Shown: positions 1-12,517 of the stretch, in pieces | Numbering within the stretch: the stretch's first letter is position 1 | Layout of the letters: every line of letters begins with the position of its first letter | DNA from: Panicum virgatum | Lineage: Eukaryota > Streptophyta > Magnoliopsida > Poales > Poaceae | Direction of reading: 5' to 3' | Length of the DNA stretch: 64,000 nt | Assembly (NCBI RefSeq): GCF_016808335.1 | Contig: NC_053141.1 | Span: 21,275,924-21,339,923 of the forward strand | Position numbers and translations under genes: made by a program | Notes under the pieces: model-generated | What the model was told of the DNA's origin: nothing | The model's database searches: none | What the model saw: the letters and a program-made list of their open reading frames with translations, nothing else

Positions 1-737
1 AAGCATGTTGGAATTAAAGCATTAAATAAACATCAATAATATCATCATCATCCTCTTCCACTTGTTACTCTATGTGACAGAAATTGTTAAGCAGTCTCAT
101 GCCATGAGAGGCGGAAGATTCGAATCGAGTTTGTTAACCTGGCCAGGGGAGCCTAACACACATGTATGGGGAACGATGTCACCCACACAACTCTTCCCTT
201 TTCTTTCCCGTCCGTGGATCAGGGTCACCCACCTCGACTACAGAGTACGGCTACTCTGCACCCACATATTGGCTGCATGAGAACGATGTGCAATGTTCAA
301 AGAGGGTGAAAGTAAAGTCCACTCATGGGTCCAATCAGGTACTTGAGCTTACCGATTACCATATTTCTCGGCATGTGGCTAGTACTTTCAAAAGCTTAAC
401 GAAATGTGCCACACACCGCGACCTTAACAGTTTTTCCACTACCCAGACAGGGAATCACAAGTATACATCCCTGCCCTTAGTCCTTATATTCTTGCAGAAT
501 GTAAAAGCATTTCAACTCCTATGATCTCGCGAGTAGCAGGAAACTACTCGACTTTTACCGGTCCTATTAGCCATGCATCTAGTCGAGCTTAACCTCTCGT
601 ATTCGAAACATGGGTACTTAGGATCATGCATTTATGGTTTCAATCAACTCCTGAAAAATTAAATGCTCAGATAAATATATTACAACATAAATTGCATATA
701 ATTGAAAATAATAGGCATTGGATGCACCGGGACTTGC

Positions 738-881
738 CTTCCTAGGCAAATATTAGCCTTGGGCTCTTCCGAACATTGGTCCGGGTCTTCAGTAATTTTA
801 GTTAGATTAGCTTGAGCTTCATGTCATTCGTTCTCAGACTTGGCACCATCTCATTCGTTCCGTTGATGAGAGTAATCGCGT
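738..881 (-). other. Exon 2 of the LTR-embedded gene, decayed copy
   Basis: Reading leftward, the segment starts directly after TCATATAG, a 3' splice site, and ends at GAAG followed by GCAAG, a GC-type 5' splice site. Length is 144 bases against 147 and 153 in the better copies (58302 and 42646). The frame is not open, so this copy is probably non-coding now, but both splice borders are kept. See the entry at 58302-59495 for the intact form. Confidence 0.5.
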
Positions 882-2334
882 CTATATGAATGCAAAGCGT
901 TCATGTTACAAAAATGATAACAAACTACATTTCTTTCCTTCACTAGAGTTGTAGCACAAGTTTTATTATGAAGTTTCTTAATTACATTTTCTTGGGCAAT
1001 CATTTATAGAGTAGTAATTATCTTGACTTAAACTCATTAAGCAGGGTTTGCTGTTTTTTTCCATTTAATCACTATGCAGAAAATTCATTTTTCTTAACTA
1101 ACACTAGAAGGACAAAGTGATGCTCATAACTAGAGTTATACATGAGTTATGATTTTGAAATTTTTACACAAGGTATAACTCTGAGTGTTATGCTTACTGT
1201 ATAAATTTTAGCTAATTTTATGCAACATATTAAATACGAAAAATAAAAAAAAACAGCTACTGCTAGAACAAAGATCCATTTATACAGAATTAACCATGCA
1301 ATTATTGGTGCTCAAACTTTTAATGAGTAATCCTAATATGATATCTAGCATTCTGTATATTATTCACATTTTTCCTATGCAAATTCCAGAGGCTATAAAT
1401 TATACAAACTAAACTATATTTAACAAGATCTAACTATACAGAGTTTTCTATGATGTTTATGAGTTCCAAACTTTTACCAGAATCTATTATAAACATGATA
1501 ATTCTTCAGTAAAAATTTCAGAATTTTCTGAGTGTTATAACTATTTATCTTGAATTAGTGCTATTATTCATGGATTAAACGAAGAGCTAGTGAAACATAT
1601 AGTTCCAATGGGTTTCTGGTCATCAAACTTTTATGTGATACTCTACTCTGTGAAGCAAAGCTACAAACCAAAAATCTCTAGCATTTCATTGTACAACCCC
1701 TAGAACAATTATAGTTCATTTATTCAAGATTTAAATGTCGAGCTAAAACTACTCAGAATTAGTTCATGCTCATGTGGACAAAGTCGTAGAGTTTGTTTCA
1801 AGGATTCCATAACAGTTGAGTTTGTATTTTTACAATTTTTCTATGAATTTTTATGCATTTTCAAAGTTCACTGATTTTGATTCCATAGTTCATGTAACAT
1901 TTACGTTCTACCCCCTCGATCTTTTGTTTCTTTTAACTAGAGGTCCCTGGCCGGAGAACAGAGTGGGGGCGGTGGGTTTTGGCCGGATTCCGGCGAGGAT
2001 GTTCACCGGCGGCAAGGGGAAAGTAGGGGAGGGGCTAGAGGAGGTCGGGCCGCACCTTTTGGTGGCCTCGGCTCGTCGGGAGGTGGTCGGATGAGGGCTC
2101 GCCGGTGTGGACAGCAACTCCAGCGAGATCGCGGCGGTGTTCCGGCGATGGTGGTGGCCGGAGGGATGGGGCTGCGGCTTGGGGAGCATCAGTGGATGGT
2201 GGGGAATCTATTTTTGAGGTCAATTGAAATCGGGGAGGGGTGGACAGGGGTGCTCCACAGTGAGCTCGAGCTTGGCTCGGCCATGGCAGGCGGCAATGGA
2301 GGTCTGGGCGGGGGCAAGGGACTGCGGCCTGCCC

Positions 2335-2342
2335 CTTTTATA
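2335..2342 (-). promoter_or_regulatory. TATA box of the minus-strand family A LTR
   Basis: TATAAAAG followed by GGGC, about 1.36 kb from the LTR start, at the entry to the GC-rich part. The plus-strand copies have TATAAAT at 5034 and 37415 in the equivalent place. Confidence 0.5.
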
Positions 2343-3067
2343 GACGCAGCAAGGGAGGGAGGAGGGTCTGGGCGCGGTGGCTGCAGGGAAAGGCGCGGCC
2401 GGCAGGACTGCAGGACGTGGCGCGGCTCGGACAGCGGCCTCGCCGGCGTGTCGAGCAGAGGAGATGGCGGGGCTGCGTGGCAAGCTCGGAAGGCGACAGG
2501 GGAGCGGGTTTGGGGTAAACCAGGGGGGCGCGGGAGCGGTTTTGGCCTAGGGCTCGGCACCTGTCCGCCCAGGTGGCCGGCGCCGGCGTACGGCGTCGCC
2601 GGTGGACGAGGTGCAGGGAGAACGGAGGTGGAAGATGCTGTCTGGGGTAGTTTCGTAATTAAACCGAACTGCAGTGTTCCGTGTAAACTGAAATTTACTC
2701 CATGTTCCCGAGGTCAAATGAAAAACTTTTGAATACCATTTTTGTTTAGTTTTTCGAGATCTACAACTTTTGTTTCAGATATATTTTCATTTGAGCAACG
2801 ATTTGAAAGTTATTTAATTATTCTGAAATTACTTAATGATTAAGCAACCTATCATTTCATGTGATTTTTGCCACTTTTACTTTTAGTGTTCAATTAGACC
2901 TTTGTTAGAATTGTTTTGCTGAATATGCCTATAAAATTTCATGGACACGTGACTTGGTTTGAAAGTTATTTGAACTTTCTTACTTCTAGGATTTGGATTC
3001 CTAATTATTTAAGATGTTTAAATTTGAAACTGGAAAATGATCTTTTAACAAAACTTGTATGGCATAG

Positions 3068-3069
<2 letters not shown>

Positions 3070-3107
<38 letters not shown>
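3070..3107. repeat. (TA)n microsatellite
   Basis: Uninterrupted TA dinucleotides for about 36 bases inside the AT-rich 5' part of the minus-strand family A LTR. Confidence 0.95.
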
Positions 3108-3109
<2 letters not shown>

Positions 3110-3699
3110 AATTTTTATGCTACAATTGCTATGACAAGTTGAGTATGAAGGTTTACAAATTTTAATGGAACAAGTTTTATATTCACACATACACACATGC
3201 ACATACGCTTATATATACAAAGATGCATTATTGTTTTGGATAAATATTTGTTATGAAGTGCTAACGAAATGTTTATTACCCTTCGTTCCAATTTTCATTT
3301 TGTTTATAACTCCAAGTTGTCATTTAAGAAGGAACTGAATAAATAAGCAATTTCTTACTAGACCTCCCAAGTAGGTATGTTTTCTATGATTTGAATTTAC
3401 TTGTCACTTCATGTGACCTTATTTAAAGTAAATTTGATTATTCTTGCAAATGTATAAAACACCACAAAGGATGTATATTGAATCATTTTATTGGTCATTT
3501 TCTGGCGAGCGTGAAAAATTTACTCGAACCCTATAGAAGATATATTCTACCAAAAAGGTACATGCACATACACATGTACATGTACACATATATTTGCAAA
3601 AGCAAAACATGAGGTTCTTATTTCAGTTTTCTTGGTCATTTCTGTATGGTGTTTATGCTAATTGTCTTGCTTTGTCTAATTTGACTCCTGAGGTGTCAC

Positions 3700-4119
3700 A
3701 CTATGGCCCACAGACTTACACATTCTCTTTCATTAGGGGGCCATGAACATTCTTGAGTTACACTATCCGGAGATCAAGCCACCCCACTCCATGAGCACGA
3801 AGTTTAGTTTTGATTCATCACAAAATTCATGCTCGTCCTTGTTATCTCCGAGATCTCTCGTCCTTCGTGTGAAGTCGCTACGAGTCTTGCAACCACCTTA
3901 GAGCTCCCCATCATAGATGCCCTTTGGGATGGTTGGTTTTGGTTCTGCTTTTGATAACATTTATGCAAGGTTTGTAGTTGTACATGAGCACTAACCTTGC
4001 AGCTCTAAATGATGGAACAACAATCGGTGGTGAAGTTCGGGTTTACATCACCTATCCTGGCTGCAATAGGAAAACCCCCATGGTCAAGCTTGTGACCGCA
4101 AACAAGCACTGCCGGGAGA
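3700..4119. other. Old host sequence between two family A LTRs
   Basis: This 420-base stretch separates the minus-strand LTR from the solo LTR at 4120. The last 117 bases look like a coding exon (see 4003-16318). An open stretch around 3743-3899 was also seen, but nothing in it is recognisable. Confidence 0.4.
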
Positions 4120-5033
4120 TGTGACATCCCAGAATTTTAAAATGCTAAGCAAGAAATATTAAATACGATATCATGCTTAATGAACACAAAATCAGGCTTA
4201 AACAAACAAGAACAATTCAAATTATGCAAATCTTTGAAAACATGTGTATGTATGTGTGTATGCAACTAGAGTATAGACATGTATATAGAATTTTGTTTTT
4301 CCTAAATAATTAAGAGGATAAATTTTTATGCCCAACTTGTCATGAAAGATGTAGTATAAAAATACACTCATATTTTTGTGACACCTAGTTTTAATTAAAA
4401 GACTTTTTGCAAATTCAAAATTTAAACACTTTATATAATTAGAATTTAAATCCTAGACGTAAGCAATTTAAAATAACTTTCAAACCAAGTCACATGTGTC
4501 CATGTAATTTCATAGGCAAATGCAGCATAAAAAGATTAACAAAAGTCTAGTTGAAGCCTAGGGGAGAAAATGAAAGTTTGCACATGAAATGATAGGTTGC
4601 TTAATCACTAAGTAATTTCAGAGTGTTAAAATAACTTTTAGACCATCGCTCAAATGAAAAAGTGCCTGAAATGAAAGTTGTAGATCTCGAAAAACTGAAC
4701 AAAAATGGTATTCAATAGTTTTTCATTTGAGGCAAAGAAGAAGGAGAAAAATTTAGTTTACAGAATTGATTTTGATCTTCGATCTAATTACAGTTTTGCC
4801 ACTGACTCCTTTCTCTCTCTTCTTCCTCTATTCTCTCTCCCTCATGCCGTAACGGCGGAGCCGTACGCCGCTGGCGCCACCTGGATGGCCACGCGCCATG
4901 CCCAGACCCAAACTCGACCATGCCGCCCCAGGTTTCGCCCCCAACCCGCTCCCCTGGCGCCGCGAGGACACGCCATGCACCCCCGCCCGTTCGCCCGTGT
5001 GCCACGACCTCGCCGTCCGCCATAAATTGGAGC

Positions 5034-5040
5034 TATAAAT
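5034..5040 (+). promoter_or_regulatory. TATA box of the solo LTR
   Basis: TATAAAT at the start of the GC-rich part, with a second TATAAAT at 5089-5095 in a partial local duplication. The position matches the TATA boxes of the other family A copies. Confidence 0.45.
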
Positions 5041-5116
5041 TGACCTACCCTAGGAGCTCTTTTGCTTCACCTCGAAGAATCCTGGACCTATAAATTGGAG
5101 CCCCAATCCGAGTCAC

Positions 5117-5378
5117 GTGAATCCCCCTCCGTTCCCTGTCCGCCCTCGCCATAGCCGCCGGCGAGCTCGAGCTCGCCGCGGACCGGCCGCCTCCGACCTG
5201 CATTGCCTGAGTGAGCCTCGCCACCACCTTCCCAGACACCCACTGATGCTCCTCGACACAAAACCCCATCCCAGCGCCGCCGAAGCACCGCCGAGGTGGG
5301 CTCTCACCGCCATCGGCCGCCTGCTCCTGTGGAGCCGCCGCCTCGAGTCGCCCCAGCCCCAACTCGACGTACCCACAG
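5117..5378 (+). other. Candidate exon 1 of the LTR-embedded gene
   Basis: A proline- and arginine-rich open frame follows the TATA box and reaches the sequence CCCACAG at 5378, directly followed by GTAGCT, a good 5' splice site. The frame reaches this site in phase 1, which is what exon 2 (two leftover bases before its first full codon) requires. The composition is low-complexity and GC-driven, so translation is not certain; it may be untranslated leader. Similar donor positions occur in the other copies but with diverged frames. Confidence 0.3.
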
Positions 5379-5428
5379 GTAGCTCTCGAGATCCTCTACC
5401 TTTTCCCCATCCTAGCCCATGTCACTGG

Positions 5429-6621
5429 TGATGAGGACATGCCCCAGAGGCTACTCAAGTTACACATAAACATGTTTATGATGGACCAATTACACGAAAC
5501 CGTGCAAAATTACTCCAAAAAGAGGTGAACTCACACCTATCTGAAACTAACTTCAATATATTTGAGGATGTTATACTGCCTAAATGTTCTACTTTGATTC
5601 TACTTAGTCATATATATACAGAAGATTGGAACATCAAGTAATCAGGCAACCAATTCACGTCGACCAGTTCGGACCAGTCTGAACTAGTTCGGATAGCCAG
5701 ATCGGAACAACCAGATCGGACCAGCCAATTCGAACCACCAGTTCAGACCACCAAAAGAAACACCCATAACTCTTGATTCTAGAAATATCTGAAGGACCAT
5801 GAGTACCCGTTGGAAATCTTATGAAGTCTACTTTCCAACCCAAAAAGTTTCACATCATTTCGACTTCCCAATCAAGATTTATGATCGGATCATTGAAGAC
5901 TGCTCAGAATGTCAAGAGTCTGCCCGAGGATTTATCTTGCTCAATTTCCCGTGCAAGACTGTACCATTCTACATTATTTCATGGTGCATTCCACATAGGC
6001 CTGGAAAGCTTATCAAGTCTAGTTTCACACCCAATAAACAGCTTATTGTTTTGACTTCCGTGTAGGGAGAAATGGTCATTTTACTGAAGACTGCGCAGAA
6101 GCCCAGGAGACGCGCGGGAATTGAAGATGATCTCGTGAATGCTTCACCTGTTGGCCTTCCATCTTCCAACGTGGAGAATTTAGTTCATACATATCTAGGA
6201 GGGTTGTTCCTAGTATAAATATTCCCTATGTGTACTCAGAAAAGAACCTTTTGATCATTTGATAAACCGATATGGTATTCCAGCTGATTTGCTGATGAGT
6301 GTCTTACACCTTTGTTCTTGCGAGTTCTTCTCGGACTTGTGAGAAAGATCTCTCTGAGGTCCCCTACTTCGTGCTCAACGGTTGCCAGTTCGGTTGTGCC
6401 GTTTTGTGTGGATTAGTCCCGGATTGTGGTTCTGCGATCGTTCGGAGATCGAGTCGAAGTCCTCAAGGTTTCGGTGTCTCTCTCCCCGTCGTTTGGTCGC
6501 ATCCAACCTTGGCAGGAATAAAGCTATTTACCCGCTGTTCGCAGTAAAGTTATCCTTGTTCTTGAACCTACTGTTGTGAAGATCGGGCTATCCTTGTGCT
6601 GGTTTATATCGGCACCTATCA
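5429..6621 (+). repeat. 5' LTR of the nested gypsy element
   Basis: Matches 12268-13461 nearly base for base with scattered substitutions (a few percent by eye). Starts TGATGAGGACATG, ends GGCACCTATCA. Its first part holds the LTR copy of the integrase C-terminal coding sequence. Confidence 0.9.
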
Positions 6622-6638
6622 TGTGGTAATCAGGGTTA
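6622..6638 (+). promoter_or_regulatory. Primer-binding site, degenerate Met-tRNA type
   Basis: Directly after the 5' LTR the sequence TGTGGTAATCAGGG resembles the initiator-Met primer site TGGTATCAGAG with an extra A. Confidence 0.45.
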
Positions 6639-7269
6639 TCGTTGTCACGGTAGGATTGTTTATCATCCACTTATCTATCATTTGTTTACCATCTATTACT
6701 TTTTTCATCCATCACATATTTTTTGTTTTGCCATATCCTATAGTCCACTGAAAATCCATACAAAAAAATCCTATAGCCTTTTGTTGGTACTGTTTATCTT
6801 GTGTTGTTTTCACTCATCTTGTTGCTTGCTAATCACCATTGTTGTTCTTCTACTGTACTCTTGTTAATTTTTTTCCCCACCCACCCTCCTCATATCCTAT
6901 CTTGTGTCTGCTGAAAAAGAGAGAGAGACAAGAAAAAAAAGAGAGATCAGAAAGAAAGAGTTGAAAAAGTAATAAAAAAAAGAGAAGAAGTTAAAGGGGT
7001 TATATTGTGGATTGTGTAGCTGCAAATTTAATTTCAAATTCTTAAGTTTGTGGTGTCTGTGACAGCAACATTTGCATCTTTTTGAGGGCTTACACACTTG
7101 AATTTTCAGTACTATAAGCCTCCCTTGAATAGCCACCTATAGCTCCACAAAAAATTGAAACTGGACCTCTCGTCATGTATCCTTTCGATCGGTTAATCAC
7201 AGCTGCGGTACTTCCACATTAGCACACTCACAGTCCTTGAGAACAAGTAAGAACACTGGTAAGTAAGAG
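6639..7269 (+). other. Leader of the nested gypsy element
   Basis: Non-coding leader with T-rich stretches and a purine-rich tract of GAGAGA and AAAGA repeats (about 6915-6995). No gene seen. Confidence 0.6.
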
Positions 7270-8786
7270 GTGAGATTGTGTGACTCCACAAATTTTACCT
7301 ATTCCACTTTCCATTGCATTTTTCTCACAATTGTAGGATCTGATTCGAGTGTTCGTGGTGGTCATCATGGTGAGCAAGAACCTCCTATTGCACGGGCTGA
7401 GCTACATCAACTACAAAACTCATTGTTGGAGGCCATGGAGAGGATGTTCAATGAATGTCTTCCCGTAACGGGTGGTCGAGGTCCACATCAAGAAGAATCT
7501 AGAGATGAAAATTCTAGTTTTGGTAATGACTTTCATGACCGTTTCGGCAATGATCATGGTGGTCGTGGTGGTGGACAGCGTGCTGATTTTTATCAGCAAG
7601 GTGGTGGACGGCGTGCTGATTTTCATGATCAGTGTGGAGGAGGACATGGACGTGATCGTCATGTGCATTTTGATGATGAAAATTTAGGTTTTGGGAATGG
7701 ATTCCATGATGATTTCAGAGGTCATGGTGGTGGTAGGCGTGCTGATCACAATGATCGGCGTGCTGGAGGAGAACGCAGACATGGTCGTCGTGTTCACTTT
7801 GATGATGAAGAGGAAATTCATAGTGAATCTAAAAATGGGGAATATGATGATAATTACAACCCTTTTGCTGACCATGGGCGTTTTGGACAACATCGTGATC
7901 GCCGTCGAGTTGCTGGTCATGATGGAGGACATCATCGTGGTCGTCACAATAGGGATGATCCGGATAGCATTGCTAGAGTCAAGTTGAGTGTCCCTAAATT
8001 CAGTGGTAGAGAAGATGCAGATGCATATCATGAGTGGGAAGAGCAATGTGATCAGATTTTTAGAGTGCATAATCTCTCTACTCAGAGATCTGTAAATCTT
8101 GCTTCCGTTGTGTTCTCTGGTTATGCTCTCACTTGGTGGAATCAAGAAAATCAGCTTGTGTTGGGACTTGATCATATCAACACATGGGATGAGTGAAGAG
8201 AGTGATGAGAAAACGATTTGTGCCATCAAGCTATTATCGTGACCTTCGCAATAGGTTACAAACATTGAGACAAGGATCGAAATCTGTTGATGATTATTTC
8301 AAGGAGATGGAGTTGCTTTTGGTGAGATCTGGAATTAGAGAAGACGAAGAATAAAAAATGGTAAGATTTTTGAATGGTCTCAATGAAGAAATTTTAGGTT
8401 TTGTTGAGATGTTTCCATATAACAACTTGCAAGCTCTTGTGCAGCAAGCCATGCGCACTGAGAGAAAAATTCAGCAAGAGGGCCGACGGAGGTCATATGA
8501 CATTCAATCTATTTCAGCTCCATGGCATCGGCAGCAAGCTGGAACCTCTGTGGTGGGAGGTCGATCTCAAGGTGCTGCAGCTAGGCTTGCTCCATCTATT
8601 GGTGCTGCAAAGACGGCTGTTTCTACTGCGTCTTCACCTGCAATTCAGCAAGAAAAACGACGTCCTACTACAGGTACAGCAGCCCCCTCTGTTGCATCAG
8701 CTGCTGCATCATCTTCACATAGCCGAAGCATTCTTTGTCACAAGTGTAAAGGTCATGGGCATGTTGCTGCTCAATGTCCTAGTTGA
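7270..8786 (+). pseudogene. gag: gag of the nested gypsy element
   Basis: The N-terminal half is a charged Asp/His/Gly/Arg-rich region. It is followed by a gypsy gag core near 7970-8350 with the pattern KLSVPKFSGRED and a WEEQCDQIF stretch. The C-terminus holds a CCHC zinc knuckle at about 8735-8780, CHKCKGHGHVAAQC. The frame is broken near 8190 by a one-base loss and again by a TAA at about 8352, after which it stays open from 8358 to 8786. Gag would form the virus-like particle and bind RNA. No start codon is certain; the first ATG-initiated methionines fall in the acidic part. It is a broken copy. Confidence 0.8.
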
Positions 8787-8792
8787 AGGACC

Positions 8793-10766
8793 ATGGTTGT
8801 GAAGGAACTTGGTGAATGGGAGTCAGAAAGTGAAGAAGAAGATGCACCATGCTATAATGAGGAAATTGAAAATGATGAGAATGAGATCCAACCCGAAGAA
8901 GGTGATGATAAATGCTTTATTTCTCGGCAAGTGCTTAGTGTTACTGCTCTGAAGGAGAAGAATGGACAGCAGCACAATCTTTTCCATACTCGAGGCATGA
9001 TCAAGGATAAATTATGTAGAATCATTGTTGATAATGGCAGCTGCAATAATATTGCAAGTCAAGAATTGGTTGAGAGATTAGGATTAAAGCAGCAGCGCCA
9101 TCCATCTCCATACAAAATGCAGTGGCTTAATGAGTGCGGTGCACTGCGTGTGACCAATATGGTTACCGTTCCTTTCTCCATTGGAAGATACAATGATCAA
9201 GTCGAGTTTGATGTGGTGCCAATGCAAGCTTGCCAATTGTTGTAGGGAAGACCTTGGTTGTATGATCATGATGTTCAAATTTGTGGTCGATCCAATAAAG
9301 TTGTTCTCATGTACAAAGGAGACCGAATCACTTTGTTTCCTTTGTCACCGGAGGAGATTTTGAATGATGATCTGAAAAGAAAACAACGAGAGAGTGAGAA
9401 ACAATTACGAGTGACCCACAAACATAGTGAGGAAGTGTTTCCAAAGCCAAACAAAACTCCACAGCTGCAAAGAACCGAGCCAAAGGGAAAAGAGGGTTTA
9501 GTGATGATGGTTAAGAAAGGGGATTTAAAAGAATTGAGTGAACCCAATGCCATGTTCTTTGTACTCCTGTACAAGAACAATTTTCTTTCCACTAACGACT
9601 TACCCTCTACTTTACCTATTGTTGTTTTTGATGTGTTACAGGATTATGAAGATGTGTTTCCAGAGGAAGTACCACCAGGGCTGCCACCAAAGAGAGGGAT
9701 TGAGCATCAAATCAATCTTGTTCCAGGTGCTTCACTCCCTAACCGTGCTCCCTATCGCACAAATCCAGAGGAGACAAAAGAAATTCAGCGCCAAGTGCAA
9801 GAGCTCATCAACAAAGGTTATGTGAAGGAAAGTCTCTCACCTTGTGCTGTTCCTGTTCTTTTAGTTCCAAAGATAGATGGTTCATGGAGAATGTGTGTTG
9901 ATTGTCGAGCTATAAATAACATCACAATAAGGTGTAGACACCCCATACCTAGGCTTGATGACATGCTTGATGAGTTTAGTGGTGCTATTATCTTTACAAA
10001 AATTGACTTAAGAAGTGGCTATCATCAAATCAGAATGAGAGAAGGAGATGAGTGGAAAACATCTTTCAAAACCAAGTTTGGGCCCTATGAATGATTGGTA
10101 ATGCCTTTTGGATTAACTAATGCACCTAGTACATTCATGAGATTGATGAATCATGTGCTTAGGACTTTCATTGGAAAATTTGTTGTTGTTTACTTTGATG
10201 ATATCTTGATTTACAGCAAGTCTCTTGATGAACATGTTGAACATATAAAATGCGTGCTTGCTGTTTTAAGGAAGGAATATTTGTATGCTAACCTTGAAAA
10301 GTGCACCTTTTGCACCGACAAGGTAGTCTTTCTTGGCTTTGTTGTTTCAGCTAATGTCGTGGAGGTGGATGAGGAAAAGATCAAGGCTGTTCGTGAGTGG
10401 AAGCCTCCACAAAATGTGAGCCAAGTGCGAAGCTTCCTTGGACTCGCTTGCTTTTACCGTCGGTTTGTGAAAGATTTCAGTTCCATTGTTGCCCCAATAA
10501 ATGAGTTGACAAAGAAGGATGTACCATTCCAATGGGCTGAAGCACAAGAGAAGGCATTTAAAGAGCTGAAAACGAAGTTGACAACAGCCCCACTCCTTGC
10601 ACTTCCAGATTTTGGTAAGACCTTTGAAATTGAATGTGATGCAAGTGGTGTAGGGATTGGAGGCATGCTCATGCAGGACAGAAGGCCCATTGCATACTTC
10701 AGTGAAAAGCTAAGTGGTCCAACTCTGAATTATTCTATTTATGACAAAAACTTTATGCTCTTGTGA
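8793..10766 (+). pseudogene. pol: Protease and reverse transcriptase of the nested gypsy element
   Basis: One frame interrupted by TAG at 9243 and TGA at 10092. The aspartic protease site appears as IIVDNGSCNNI (about 9020), where the usual D-S/T-G triad reads D-N-G. RT has the expected blocks: RMCVDCRAIN-like segment, [25 protein letters not shown], and the catalytic YFDDILIYS near 10191. RNase H begins before 10766, where a frameshift follows. Known function: protease matures the polyprotein, and RT copies element RNA into DNA. Confidence 0.85.
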
Positions 10767-12517
10767 GGTGTTTGGAGACTTGGCAACACTATCTTTTACC
10801 TAAGGAATTTGTGATCCATTCAGACCATGAATCTTTGAAACATCTTAAAGGTCAACTAAAACTAAACCGAAGACATGCTAAATGGAGTGAATTCATTGAA
10901 TCTTTTCGTTACATTGTCAAGTACAAGAAAGGGAAAGATAATGTTGTTGCTGATGCTTTGTCTAGACGTCATGCTTTGCTGTCCCAACTTGACGCTAAAA
11001 TTCTTGGTTTGGAAAGTATTAAAGATTTGTATGCAACTGACACATGCTTTGCTGAAATGCTTTGCTGAATCATTTTCGAAATGTTGTGATGGCAAGGGCT
11101 GGGAAAAGTTCCATTTGCATGATGGATTTTTGTTTCGAGCTAACAAACTTTGCATTCCAGATTGCTCTGTTCATCTAATGCTTTTGCAGGAAGCTCATGC
11201 CGGTGGACTTATGGGCCATTTTGGAGCGAAGAAAATGGAGCAAGTGTTAGCTGATCATTTCTTTTGGTCAAAGATGCGGCGAGATGTAGAGAGACATGTT
11301 CTTCGCTGCGAAACCTGCCACAAAGCTAAGTCATGCTTGAACCCTCATGGTCTATATACCCCATTGCCTGTTCCTAGTGCTCCATGGGAGGACATTTCTA
11401 TGGACTTTGATCTTGGTTTACCTCGAACCAAGAGGGGGAGGGATTCAATCTTTGCTGTGGTTGATCATTTTAGCAAAATGGCACACTTTATTCCTTGTCA
11501 TAAGAGCGATGATGCTTCACACATTGCTGAATTATTTTTCAGAGAAATTGTGCATCTACATGGAGTGCCACGTACCATTGTATCGGATCGTGACACCAAG
11601 TTCTTGAGTTACTTTTGGAAGACTTTGTGGGGGTAAACTTGGGACAAGGATGCTGTTCTCCACAACATGTCATCCACAAACTGATGGGCAACCCGAAGTT
11701 GTGAACCACACGTTGTCAACAATGCTGCGAGCTTTTCTTAAGAAGAACTTGAAACTATGGGAAGAAAGCTTGGCTCATGTGGAATTTGCATACAATAGGG
11801 CGGTACACTCAGACCACTAAATTTTGTCCATTTGAGATTGTATATGGTTTCAAACCTACTGCTCCCATCGATCTTTTGCCTTTGCCTATGCAGGAACTTG
11901 TGAATTTTGATGCAAGCAAGAGAGCAGAATTTGTCAAGCATATTCATGATCAAGCTAGAGCAAATATTGAGAAGATGACCAAGATGTATGAGAAGCGTGC
12001 CAACAAGGGTCGCAAGAAGATGTTATTTGAACCAGGAGACTTGGTTTGGGTGCACTTACGCAAGGATCGCTTTCCTGAACAATGCAAGAGCAAGTTGTAG
12101 CCACGAGCTGATGGTCCATTCAAAGTGCTTCGCAAGATCAATGACAACGCATATGAGATTGATCTTCCCAGTTCTTATGGTGTGAGTTCAAGCTTCAATG
12201 TCGCCGATTTGTCTCCATTCTTTGGAGTAGAAGAGTCGAGGAAGACTCCTTTTCAAGAGGGGGAGCATGATGAGGACATGCCCCCAGAGGCTACTCAAGT
12301 TACACATAAACATGTTTATGATGGACCAATTACACGAAGCCGTGCAAAATTACTCCAAAAAGAGGTGAACTCACTCCTATCTGAAACTAACTTCAATATA
12401 TTTGAGGATGTTATACTGCCTAAATATTCTACATTGATTCTACTTAGGCATGTACATAAAGAAGATTGGAACATCAAGCAATCAGGCAACCAATTCACGT
12501 CAACCAGTTCGGACTAG
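10763..12517 (+). pseudogene. pol: RNase H and integrase of the nested gypsy element, running into the 3' LTR
   Basis: RNase H continues to about 10990 with the typical ADALSRRH end. The integrase zinc-binding region (H-H-C-C, 11200-11330, ending CETCHKAK) is followed by the catalytic core: D in DFDLGL, D in VSDRDTKF, and E in the segment after 11690. A one-base insertion near 11637, a further break at about 11815 and a TAG at 12098 disrupt it. The C-terminus contains FNVADLSPF (about 12197). The final open stretch 12125-12517 crosses the LTR boundary at 12268, so about 80 codons lie in LTR sequence. Confidence 0.8.

Larger units (their letters stand above)
1..3699 (-). mobile_element. Family A long LTR, 3' end cut by the window edge
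   Basis: Read leftward, the LTR opens at 3699 with TGTGACACCTC, the same start as plus-strand copies at 4120, 36796, 41363 and 56187. The internal order is also the same: an AT-rich leader, a GC-rich stretch with a TATA box (2342-2335), another AT-rich stretch, a short conserved exon (881-738), and a conserved intron block (about 600-60). Its 3' end lies before base 1, so solo or full-length status cannot be judged. Family A LTRs are followed elsewhere by an initiator-Met-tRNA type primer site and a gypsy gag-pol, so this is a Ty3/gypsy LTR. The antisense and proline-rich reading frames at 1900-2730 come from the GC-rich promoter and first-exon part of the LTR and are not supported as genes. 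Confidence 0.85.
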
